Made by a program: the position numbers and the translations under genes. DNA of 64,000 nucleotides, taken from positions 242,461 through 306,460 of the forward strand of contig NZ_LITU01000081.1 of assembly GCF_001280595.1 (NCBI RefSeq), read 5' to 3'. The notes beneath the pieces are model-generated. The model did no database searches, was not told where the DNA came from, and was given only the letters and a program-made list of their open reading frames with translations. Below, one piece after another: positions 26,527-34,417 of the stretch (its first letter is position 1; each line of letters begins with the position of its first letter). Origin of the DNA: Paenibacillus xylanivorans (GTDB lineage: Bacteria > Bacillota > Bacilli > Paenibacillales > Paenibacillaceae).

Positions 26527-28383
26527 ATGAACACACCATCTTATGAACGCCGATTAATGGCGGATTGCGTACCAGATCTGGTGGCAACAGCAAGGGGAGA
26601 CTTGCCGGCGACCTTGGTTATTCGGGGCGGAACGCTGGTTAATGTGATTTCGGGTGAAATTTTGCCGGGCATGTCTGTAGCGGTACAGGGAGCCCGGATT
26701 GCATATGTTGGTAAAGATGTAAGCCATACGATCGGAGAGCATACACGCATTATTGAGGCGGAAGGCAAATACATTGCTCCCGGACTGCTGGATGGGCACT
26801 GTCACATTGAAAGCACACAAATGAAAGTGACAGAGTTTGCAAGAGCCGTTCTGCCTTCCGGTACAACAGGAGGGTTCTTTGACCCGCATGAAATCTCTAA
26901 CGTGCTTGGGCTCAAAGGTCTGCGATTGATGCTGGATGAAGCTCGAACGACACCTATGGCTGCTTATATGCAGGTGGCTTCCTGTGTTCCTTCCACACAT
27001 CCTGGACTGGAGACCACAGGCGCTCATATTGGACCGGAAGAAGTGGCAGAAGCCCTCTCCTGGGGTCCGGATATGATTGGTCTCGGTGAAGTGATGAACT
27101 TCCCTGGAGTCGTGTATGGGGACGAGACGATGATTGGCGAGATTCAAGCGACGCTGAGAGCAGGCAAGGTGGCAGACGGTCACTTCACCTGGGCAGCGGA
27201 TGACTGGCGTCTGCCAGCCTACGCAGCAAGCGGCGTTACGGGGGATCATGAATGTGTTACGAAGGAAGATGTGGTGGAACGCCTGCGGCTTGGCATGTAC
27301 GCCAAAATGCGTCAGGGCTCTGCGTGGCATGACGTTGCGGAAACAATCAAAGCCTGCACAGAGCTTGGCCTGGATACACGCCGCATGATGCTGGTGACCG
27401 ATGACCGCAGTTCCGAATCGCTGCTCAAAGAAGGTCATATGGACTTTGTTGTTCGTTTGGCCATTTCTCAAGGGGTGAAGCCGGTTACCGCCTTCCAGAT
27501 GGCGACGATCAATACGGCTGAACGTTTCGGTGTAGCACGCGACATTGGTGCGGTTATCCCGGGAAATATCGCCGACATTATTTTGCTGGATGGACGCTTG
27601 GCAGATGTTCGTGTAGGCATGACGATTGCGGCAGGGCATGTCGTAGCAGAGAACGGTAAAATGACAGCGGTCTGGGACAGCTTCACGTATCCGGAAGAGG
27701 CGCTGAACACCGTGAAACTGGAAGCCAATATCCAGCCGAAGCATATGGATCTGTCTGCGCCAATTACCGAAGGTACAATTGGAGCGAAAGTCATTCATGT
27801 GACAGAGAATCATGTGGATACCAAGGAGAAGCATGTTAATGTCACGGTGGAACATGGCAATGTAGTTATCTCAACATCAGGTGAAATCTGCAAAATTGCA
27901 GTGCTGGAGCGTCACAAACAAACGGGAAATCGTGCGGTGGCTCTTGTTGGGGGGATTGGCTTCACAGGTCCTGCAGCCATTGCGATGACCGTAGCGCATG
28001 ACAGCCACAATCTGCTCATTATCGGTAATGATGACGCATTGATGGCCGAGGCGGGCAACCGGGTCATTGGAATGCAGGGCGGTGTAGCTGTTGTGACTGC
28101 CTCTGGTGTGACCGAATTTCCGCTGCGTATTGCAGGTTTGATGTCCACGGAGTCTTTTGAAGTGGTAGCAGCTCAATCTGCAGCGATCAGTGAGGCGTTA
28201 CAGTCTGCTGGTTGTACGTTAAATAACGCATTTATGACACTGTCTCTGCTGGCACTTGTTGTTATTCCGGAATTGCGCTTGTCTGATAAAGGCTTAGTAC
28301 GCATTTCGGCAGAAGGCATTGAGCTGGTATCCCTGTTTGATGAGATGGTGGAGAATACACCCGCTGCTCCAGCTGGGAACTAA
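26527..28383 (+). CDS. ade: Adenine deaminase
   Basis: A 618-aa amidohydrolase that converts adenine to hypoxanthine and ammonia for purine salvage. The metal-site motif LLDGHCHIEST, the later GDHECVTKEDV region and the MLVTDDRS segment are the family's hallmarks. A C-terminal adenine deaminase domain follows (from about residue 430). B. subtilis AdeC is 577 aa, so this copy is slightly longer. ATG 26527 follows GAAGGAGG; the in-frame TTG at 26494 lies within the leader. It is a single gene with its own promoter and terminator. Confidence 0.93.
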   Translation: MNTPSYERRLMADCVPDLVATARGDLPATLVIRGGTLVNVISGEILPGMSVAVQGARIAYVGKDVSHTIGEHTRIIEAEGKYIAPGLLDGHCHIESTQMKVTEFARAVLPSGTTGGFFDPHEISNVLGLKGLRLMLDEARTTPMAAYMQVASCVPSTHPGLETTGAHIGPEEVAEALSWGPDMIGLGEVMNFPGVVYGDETMIGEIQATLRAGKVADGHFTWAADDWRLPAYAASGVTGDHECVTKEDVVERLRLGMYAKMRQGSAWHDVAETIKACTELGLDTRRMMLVTDDRSSESLLKEGHMDFVVRLAISQGVKPVTAFQMATINTAERFGVARDIGAVIPGNIADIILLDGRLADVRVGMTIAAGHVVAENGKMTAVWDSFTYPEEALNTVKLEANIQPKHMDLSAPITEGTIGAKVIHVTENHVDTKEKHVNVTVEHGNVVISTSGEICKIAVLERHKQTGNRAVALVGGIGFTGPAAIAMTVAHDSHNLLIIGNDDALMAEAGNRVIGMQGGVAVVTASGVTEFPLRIAGLMSTESFEVVAAQSAAISEALQSAGCTLNNAFMTLSLLALVVIPELRLSDKGLVRISAEGIELVSLFDEMVENTPAAPAGN

Positions 28384-28428
28384 CGAATAACGTCGTATCC
28401 GTTCATCCTTGAAACCGGTAGGGAATTG

Positions 28429-28460
28429 AAGGTCGCCTTAGGGCGGCCTTTTTTTATTTT
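28429..28460 (+). terminator. Rho-independent terminator after adenine deaminase
   Basis: AAGGTCGCC pairs with GGCGGCCTT around TTAG or a slightly larger loop, followed by seven T. Confidence 0.88.
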
Positions 28461-28463
28461 TAC

Positions 28464-28710
28464 AGGAAAACGCTTACTAGGTCTTGAGTCGTCTGTTTTA
28501 CATATGCAAAAAATGACCCATGTTGAGGTGGAAGGTAGCTAAAATTAAAATTTTTTTCATAAATGAGTCTTTAGAACTATAAATACAGAAGTGTGAATAC
28601 CCGAAATAATATTATATGATTCTTTCGTCGTGAGTCTAAGAGATGATGTTGCATATAAAAGCAATGTAAATAGTCGTGCTTTGAAATAGTGCTTATGGAA
28701 TGAATATAAA
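28464..28710 (+). promoter_or_regulatory. Leader of the secreted protein: cre-like site and candidate promoter
   Basis: The 390-bp gap 28384-28773 has no gene. GGAAAACGCTTACT at 28465-28478 matches 12 of 14 cre positions, missing only the outermost bases. TTGAAA (28681-28686) and TATAAA (28705-28710) are spaced by 18 bp and make a plausible SigA promoter. Their distance (over 200 bp) makes a direct role of the cre-like site doubtful. Confidence 0.4.
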
Positions 28711-28773
28711 ACGACAGAATGTCATCCGGATTTGCACGTTAGAGCTGCATAACATTATAAGGAGTGTATAAAT

Positions 28774-29694
28774 ATGAAAAGCAAAAGGGGTTACCATTTT
28801 ATTTTATTCTTTAGTTGTTTCCTGCTGTTTACAGGGAATGCGTATGTTTGCAAGGCTACTGCACTTGGTTCAGTGGACAGTTATGAAACAATTCATGGAA
28901 CGGTACAGGGCACCGTCAGAGCAACCTGGGTATGGGACACCACGCAGATTCAAAGCAACCCTCAGCTAGTGCTGAAGTTTGCCACTACGAACAAAATCAA
29001 TACAATCTACCTACAGATGAATCGGGATGTAAAGCTTCCGTACTATACGGATTTTATTCGTATGGCCAGAGAGAAAAATATTGCCGTGGACGTTATGGAT
29101 GGAAGACCTGCCTGGGGACTGACGGAGAGCCGGAGTCAAATTGCGGATTTTCTGGACTGGGTTGAAGCGTATCAAAATCAAGTCGAGCCCAATGAGAAAT
29201 TTGCCGGCATCCATTTGGACATTGAACCTCATGTACATCCAGAGTGGAAAACCAATCAGGCCAGTGTGATTACGCAGTGGCAGGGGAATGTTCAATATAT
29301 CGTCGATCGGGCCGCACGGATGAAGATACCTGTAGCCGCAGACTTGCCTTTCTGGCTGGATGGTTACAAGATTCCGGGTTCCACGATGAATGTAAGCAGC
29401 TGGATGATCCGCAAGTTTGACTCGATCACGATTATGGCTTATCGGGATACGGCTGCGGCCATCTATAAGGTTGCAAAAGATGAGCTTGAGGAAGCTTCAC
29501 TTTTGGGCAAAACGGTATCGATTGCCGTGGAGACCAAGCAGAGCAAGGAAGGCGACTTTATCACTTTCTATGAAGAAGGTACAGCGTATATGGAATCACA
29601 GCTCCAATTGGTTGAGGAAATGGCGAGTTCACATTCGTCGTTTAACGGTTTTTCGGTCCATGAGTACAGCTCATGGGAGACATTGAAGAAGTAA
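28774..29694 (+). CDS. Secreted protein of unknown function, possible TIM-barrel hydrolase
   Basis: A 306-aa protein with an N-terminal signal peptide (hydrophobic 8-23, likely cleavage near residue 30). The mature part starts with a strand RATWVWDT. It then alternates strands and helices: INTIYLQMN, IAVDVMD, FAGIHLDIEPH (about residues 147-157), IPVAADLPFW, DSITIMAYRDT and TVSIAVETK. This looks like an eight-stranded barrel of the glycosidase type. GIHLDIEPH recalls the DxE catalytic strand of GH18-like enzymes, and AVET a second acidic strand. I do not recognise a named family. The ATG has an AAGGAG site. It is a single gene ended by a strong hairpin. Confidence 0.75.
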   Translation: MKSKRGYHFILFFSCFLLFTGNAYVCKATALGSVDSYETIHGTVQGTVRATWVWDTTQIQSNPQLVLKFATTNKINTIYLQMNRDVKLPYYTDFIRMAREKNIAVDVMDGRPAWGLTESRSQIADFLDWVEAYQNQVEPNEKFAGIHLDIEPHVHPEWKTNQASVITQWQGNVQYIVDRAARMKIPVAADLPFWLDGYKIPGSTMNVSSWMIRKFDSITIMAYRDTAAAIYKVAKDELEEASLLGKTVSIAVETKQSKEGDFITFYEEGTAYMESQLQLVEEMASSHSSFNGFSVHEYSSWETLKK

Positions 29695-29720
29695 AATGAA
29701 ACTCCATTCATCAGCATGAT

Positions 29721-29763
29721 AAAGAAGGTGCTTACAGCAGAACGGGCTGTAGCACCTTCTTTG
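29721..29763. terminator. Strong hairpin terminator, probably bidirectional
   Basis: AAAGAAGGTGCTTACAGC (29721-29738) pairs with GCTGTAGCACCTTCTTT (29746-29762) around AGAACGG. It lies between the secreted-protein gene and the convergent AraC gene; A-rich and T-rich flanks would serve both directions. Confidence 0.85.
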
Positions 29764-29839
29764 CATCTGCTATAAAGGGAGAACAGTGAACTATCGTTAG
29801 TTCGGAGTGCCGGGTGCCGTTCCTGATAGGAGTTTAACC

Positions 29840-30754
29840 TTAAACCAGCGCAGGTTCTACCGCCACTTTCTCATAAAACATTTTGCGATATTGGGACGGA
29901 GTAATATTTTTGTGTTTTTTGAATGTTGTAATGAAGTAGCTCAAATGCTCAAACCCGACGTCCATGGCAATATCCACAATTTTGTGATCGGTATTCTCAA
30001 GCTGATAACAGGCCTGCTGGATGCGATAATAGTTGATATAGTCGACTGGACTTTTCTGCACCATCTGTTTGAAAAAGCGGCAAAAGTGTCCTTCGCTCAT
30101 ATTGGCTTCATCTGCCAATTCTTTTAACTTGAGTGGTTCGGGGTAACGCTTGTGAATATAACTTAACACTGATTTCAGACGCTCCACTTTATCATGACTG
30201 CCTGACGGAACGGTCCCTTTAAGTGCAGCGGGTCTCATATGTTCAAACAATTGTGCAAATATTAGATAGAGGTAAGCTTTTGTTGTCATCTCGCAGGTTG
30301 GTGTTCCGGCGGCATGATCGGCAAAAATCCGTTTCAAATGATAAATGATTTCTTGCCCCCACGCTTCATCGGTTTGGATATGGTAAGGGGGAATTGCCGT
30401 TTTGTGTACAAGCGGACCAACGAATTTCTCCTGGACAGCATCGAACGTACGACTGCCTAACAGCTCCGGATTAAATACAATGGATGAAAAAACGCAGGGG
30501 ACATCGCCTTTCAGATAACCTGCGTGAATTTCCCCCCGATTGATAAAAATGGCTTCTCCTGCCTGAACCTCTACCGTATTCATATCAATTTGAAAAACAG
30601 CACTGCCCTGAGTCACCATGGTAAACTCCATCTCGTCATGCCAGTGGCAATCGAGAATGCTGTCGCCATTCAGCTGCTGAATATCCGGGTACACACTGAC
30701 AGGATACATGGCATTGCCGTGAATCCGGTCTTCCCGTAAACGTTCACGTTCCAT
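29840..30754 (-). CDS. AraC-family transcriptional regulator with cupin sensor domain
   Basis: A 304-aa regulator. Residues about 30-110 form an AraC cupin (HWHDEMEFTMVTQGSAVFQI, then EAIFINRGEIHAGY), the usual sugar-binding part. Residues about 195-295 are the double helix-turn-helix (KLKELADEANMSEGHFCRFFK and VGFEHLSYFITTFKKH). The start has AAAGGAG. It is divergent from the GH31/phosphotransferase/GH3 operon with 171 bp between them, so it probably controls that operon in response to its substrate. Confidence 0.9.
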   Translation of the reverse strand: MERERLREDRIHGNAMYPVSVYPDIQQLNGDSILDCHWHDEMEFTMVTQGSAVFQIDMNTVEVQAGEAIFINRGEIHAGYLKGDVPCVFSSIVFNPELLGSRTFDAVQEKFVGPLVHKTAIPPYHIQTDEAWGQEIIYHLKRIFADHAAGTPTCEMTTKAYLYLIFAQLFEHMRPAALKGTVPSGSHDKVERLKSVLSYIHKRYPEPLKLKELADEANMSEGHFCRFFKQMVQKSPVDYINYYRIQQACYQLENTDHKIVDIAMDVGFEHLSYFITTFKKHKNITPSQYRKMFYEKVAVEPALV

Positions 30755-30782
30755 ATGCGTTCTCCTTTTGCATCATTATTAA

Positions 30783-30796
30783 TGTAAACGTTCCCA
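30783..30796 (+). promoter_or_regulatory. cre site in the AraC / alpha-xylosidase divergent region
   Basis: TGTAAACGTTCCCA matches 13 of 14 positions of TGWAANCGNTNWCA. It lies 28 bp upstream of the AraC start codon and about 130 bp upstream of the GH31 gene, so CcpA could affect either promoter. A loose -10 (TATAGT, 30897-30902) precedes the GH31 gene. Confidence 0.6.
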
Positions 30797-30925
30797 TAGA
30801 TTGGTGGTGTTTATAAGGAATCGGATAAGAAATATCAAAATCGTGATATATTTGGTCAAAATATGAGAAGAAATTCGTTATTAATGTCAATATTATTATA
30901 GTATAACCGAAGGGGGAAAGAAAAC

Positions 30926-33244
30926 ATGAAATTTACTGATGGATTCTGGATGACTCGTGAAGGGTACCACATTCAAAACCCGACTGACATTCGTGATATT
31001 GTGCAAAAAGAGGATTCTTTGACCGTATATGCGGCAACTAAATATATTCGCACCAAAGGCGACACATTGAACGGTACATTGCTTAAAGCAACGTACAGCT
31101 CACCTATGCCTAACGTTATTCGTGTAACCTTGAATCACCATAAGGGCGGAATGAAAAAAGGGCCTGAATTTGAGCTTAACCATCAAGATGAGAAAGTTGA
31201 CATTTCGAAAAATGAACAAGGCGCTGTTTTGAAAAGTGGTAATCTGGAAGTTCAAATCGACAAAACGAACGGTTGGGACGTCAGCTTCCTGTATGAAGGA
31301 AAACGAATTACAGGTAGCGGTCAAAGAGCGGCTGGTTATATTACAGGTCCGAGTAAGGAAGCATACTTCCGTGAGCAGCTTGATCTCGGCATTGGTGAAT
31401 ACGTTTACGGACTCGGTGAGCGCTTCACGCCGTTTGTTAAGAATGGCCAAGTGGTTGACACTTGGAATGAGGACGGTGGTACAAGCAGCGAGCAGTCCTA
31501 TAAGAACATTCCTTTCTATTTGTCCAATAAAGGATATGGCGTATTTGTAAACCATCCTGAACGCGTATCGTATGAGATTGCATCTGAGAATGTATCTAAA
31601 GTGCAGTTCAGCGTAGAAGGAGAGACTTTGGAATACTTCATTATCGGCGGTGATAATCCAAAGGATGTACTTGATAATTATACTAAATTAACAGGTAAAC
31701 CAGCGCTTCCACCGGCATGGACATTTGGTCTGTGGCTGACAACATCATTCACAACAGATTATGATGAAGCAACGGTTAACCATTTTGTAGATGGCATGGC
31801 TGAACGTGATCTTCCGCTTTCTGTATTCCATTTTGACTGCTTCTGGATGAAGGAATACCAATGGTCTGATTTTGTATGGGATGAAGCGATGTTCCCAGAT
31901 CCGGAAGGCATGCTTGCACGTCTGAAAGAAAAGGGTCTTAAAATATGTGCTTGGATCAATCCTTATATTGCTGAAAAATCCTACTTGTTTGATGAAGGTA
32001 TGGAGAACGGTTATCTGGTAAAAACAGCGGATGGCAGCGTATGGCAATGGGATATGTGGCAAGCAGGTATGGCTCTGGTTGATTTCACAAATCCGGATGC
32101 TGTTAATTGGTATAAGAGTAAGCTGGAAGTCCTGCTTGATCAAGGTGTGGATTCATTCAAGACAGACTTCGGTGAGAGAATTCCGACAGATGTCGTGTAC
32201 TTCGATGGCTCTGATCCGGTTAAAATGCACAACTATTATACACAGCTCTATAACAAAGCTGTATTTGAATTGCTCGAAGATAAGATTGGCAAAAACGAAG
32301 CTGCCCTGTTTGCACGCTCTGCAACAGCAGGTGGTCAACAATTCCCGGTTCACTGGGGCGGAGACTGCTCTTCTACTTATGAATCCATGGCTGAATCACT
32401 TCGAGGCGGCCTCTCGCTTGGACTTTCCGGTTTTGGATTCTGGAGTCATGATATCAGCGGCTTTGAAAGTACAGCGACCCCTGACGTATACAAACGCTGG
32501 GTACAATTCGGACTTTTATCTTCTCACAGCCGCCTACACGGAAGCACTTCGTATCGTGTGCCTTGGCTGTTTGACGAGGAATCCGTGGACGTTGTTCGTG
32601 ACTTTACCAAACTCAAAATCAGCCTGATGCCATACCTTTACAATTCTGCGGTGGAGTCGACTGTAAGAGGTATTCCGATGATGCGCGCTATGCTGCTGGA
32701 TTTCCCAGAGGATCCAACAACATACAACCTGGATACCCAGTACATGTTCGGAGATTCCATTCTGGTTGCGCCAATCTTCAATAAGGAAGGCGATGTGCGT
32801 TACTACCTGCCTGAAGGAACTTGGACAAACTATCTGACTGGAGCTAAAGTACAAGGTGGACGCTGGATCAGTGAAAACCATGATTTCAAAACACTGCCAA
32901 TGATGATCAAACCAAACAGTCTGATCGCAGTTGGTGCGGTGGATAGCAAACCGGATTATGACTTTGCAAATGATGTAAGCCTTCACTTGTTCGAATTGGC
33001 TGACGGCAACTCCGCTCAAGCGGTTGTTGTGAACCAAAGTGCTGAGCAGGAACTGGTTGTTAACGTATCCCGTAACGGCTCTGTTCTGGAAGTTCGTGCT
33101 GAAGGTGCAGGCAAACCATGGAATCTCGTACTGCGTGGTATGGAGAGTGTATCCGGCGTAGAGGGCGGTTCCCAAGCCTCTGGTGCAAATGGTGTTGTCG
33201 TTACGGCTGCTGCAGGTGCAAGCTCGCTTACAATTCAACTGTAA
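30926..33244 (+). CDS. yicI: GH31 alpha-xylosidase, YicI-like
   Basis: A 772-aa glycoside hydrolase family 31 enzyme, the length of E. coli YicI. Family features in order: the N-terminal beta-sandwich with YVYGLGERFTPF, the barrel motif FHFDCFWMKEYQW, nucleophile Asp414 in FKTDFGERIP, and acid/base Asp480 in VHWGGDC. The positions are two less than YicI Asp416 and Asp482. YicI-type enzymes remove alpha-1,6-xylose from xyloglucan oligosaccharides such as isoprimeverose. There is no signal peptide, so it acts in the cytoplasm. It is first in an operon with a phosphotransferase and a GH3 enzyme. Confidence 0.93.
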   Translation: MKFTDGFWMTREGYHIQNPTDIRDIVQKEDSLTVYAATKYIRTKGDTLNGTLLKATYSSPMPNVIRVTLNHHKGGMKKGPEFELNHQDEKVDISKNEQGAVLKSGNLEVQIDKTNGWDVSFLYEGKRITGSGQRAAGYITGPSKEAYFREQLDLGIGEYVYGLGERFTPFVKNGQVVDTWNEDGGTSSEQSYKNIPFYLSNKGYGVFVNHPERVSYEIASENVSKVQFSVEGETLEYFIIGGDNPKDVLDNYTKLTGKPALPPAWTFGLWLTTSFTTDYDEATVNHFVDGMAERDLPLSVFHFDCFWMKEYQWSDFVWDEAMFPDPEGMLARLKEKGLKICAWINPYIAEKSYLFDEGMENGYLVKTADGSVWQWDMWQAGMALVDFTNPDAVNWYKSKLEVLLDQGVDSFKTDFGERIPTDVVYFDGSDPVKMHNYYTQLYNKAVFELLEDKIGKNEAALFARSATAGGQQFPVHWGGDCSSTYESMAESLRGGLSLGLSGFGFWSHDISGFESTATPDVYKRWVQFGLLSSHSRLHGSTSYRVPWLFDEESVDVVRDFTKLKISLMPYLYNSAVESTVRGIPMMRAMLLDFPEDPTTYNLDTQYMFGDSILVAPIFNKEGDVRYYLPEGTWTNYLTGAKVQGGRWISENHDFKTLPMMIKPNSLIAVGAVDSKPDYDFANDVSLHLFELADGNSAQAVVVNQSAEQELVVNVSRNGSVLEVRAEGAGKPWNLVLRGMESVSGVEGGSQASGANGVVVTAAAGASSLTIQL

Positions 33245-33264
33245 TGTTTATTGGATAAACAGAA

Positions 33265-33288
33265 GGACGGTACCGCAAGGTGCCGTCT
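33265..33288 (+). terminator. Hairpin between GH31 and phosphotransferase genes, weak or attenuating
   Basis: GGACGGTACC pairs with GGTGCCGTCT around a GCAA tetraloop (33265-33288). The following TGTTTGTCT is a poor U-tract, so partial termination is likelier than a full stop. Confidence 0.4.
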
Positions 33289-33384
33289 GTTTGTCTACTG
33301 TCGTGCCATGGAAAATATGGTTTTGGCAATTAAATGATTGTATCATTAATTGCTAGTGACAGATCAAGATAGGAGATAGATTGC

Positions 33385-34401
33385 ATGAGTAGAACAAATT
33401 CCGGTTTACACCAAGCCATTACAGCAGAGATGCTGCATCAGTTAGTAGAGAACACTTTTGGAACCGCTACCATTTTGAAGGGGTTTGCACTTCTGCAGGG
33501 TGGGCTTTTTAATACAACGTACCGTATTCAGCTTGAGCATGCACCGGTTGCAGATGTGATATTGCGTTTGGCACCAGAGCGGGTAGAGATGCCATCCGGC
33601 TCTGCCGGCGATCCGTTATTTTCATTTGAACGAACGATGATGTCTGCTGAATCTGTTGTTTATGAATATTACCGTAAAGCAGGCATTCCCGCTCCAAATA
33701 TTATCGCCTGTGATGACAGCGGATTAATCATTCCGAGAACGTACATGTTTATGGAGTTTATCCCCAGTAAGCAGCTGGACCACCCATCGATTTCGGAGTC
33801 AGATAAAGAGCGATTGTATCATCAACTCGGCGTTTATACCGCTGCCATGCATCAGATTGAGGGTGCATCGTTTGGCTGGCCGCAAGGCGATGGTACGATT
33901 AAAGGCTCGAATCACTGGTCCGAGGTGCTGCACTCTTTTGCTCAGGAAACGGCTCTTAAAGCCGCCCAAGTCGGGTATATGCCAGGTGTGGGGGAAGAGA
34001 TCGCAAATATGTTCATAAAGAATAAGGATTTATTTGATCAGGTGACTGTTCCGGTTCTTGTTCATAACGATCTGTGGGAAGCCAACGTGCTTGTTCATGA
34101 GAAAAATGGTGAGTTAAACATTGCTGCCATTATTGATGGGGATCGTTCGATGTCTGCGGATAGAGAATTTGAAGCTATTTTATCGACTGAATCATCAACT
34201 GCTTTTCATAAAGGTTATGGTCAACCAAAGGATATGTCCGATGAGGGACAGGCACGCCTTCTTGCTTACCGAATGCTGTCCTCTTACTTTAACGCATATG
34301 TCCATGAACATCAGGTTAATCAGCCGGAAGCAGGGCAGAAGTATTGTGAACGTACACTGGATCTATTGGAAGAATGGAAGGGACTTAAACTTAACGAATA
34401 A
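33385..34401 (+). CDS. Phosphotransferase family protein (APH-like kinase fold)
   Basis: A 338-aa protein of the aminoglycoside phosphotransferase / choline kinase superfamily. An N-lobe GGLFNTTYRI resembles the nucleotide loop. The catalytic loop is VLVHNDLWEANVLV near residue 220, with Asp and Asn in HxDxxxxN spacing. The metal-binding IIDGDRSMSADREFE replaces the DFG-like motif. ATG 33385 follows AGGAGA. It lies between alpha-xylosidase and GH3 genes with 16 bp to the latter. The setting suggests a sugar or sugar-derived substrate more than an antibiotic, but this is inference. Confidence 0.78.
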   Translation: MSRTNSGLHQAITAEMLHQLVENTFGTATILKGFALLQGGLFNTTYRIQLEHAPVADVILRLAPERVEMPSGSAGDPLFSFERTMMSAESVVYEYYRKAGIPAPNIIACDDSGLIIPRTYMFMEFIPSKQLDHPSISESDKERLYHQLGVYTAAMHQIEGASFGWPQGDGTIKGSNHWSEVLHSFAQETALKAAQVGYMPGVGEEIANMFIKNKDLFDQVTVPVLVHNDLWEANVLVHEKNGELNIAAIIDGDRSMSADREFEAILSTESSTAFHKGYGQPKDMSDEGQARLLAYRMLSSYFNAYVHEHQVNQPEAGQKYCERTLDLLEEWKGLKLNE

Positions 34402-34417
34402 GTAGGGGGGTTTTAGA

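Noticed and set aside
26461-26527. Purine riboswitch upstream of adenine deaminase
   Set aside because: Only the CTCATATAAT string matches the aptamer start; it is explained by the -10 hexamer. The P2/P3 loops and the TTCTACC core are missing.
26554-27855. Long minus-strand reading frame (433 codons) opposite adenine deaminase
   Set aside because: A shadow of the well-conserved ade frame; no ribosome binding site and no recognisable protein features.
29807-30127. Plus-strand frame of 106 codons opposite the AraC gene
   Set aside because: Antisense to the conserved helix-turn-helix region of the regulator.
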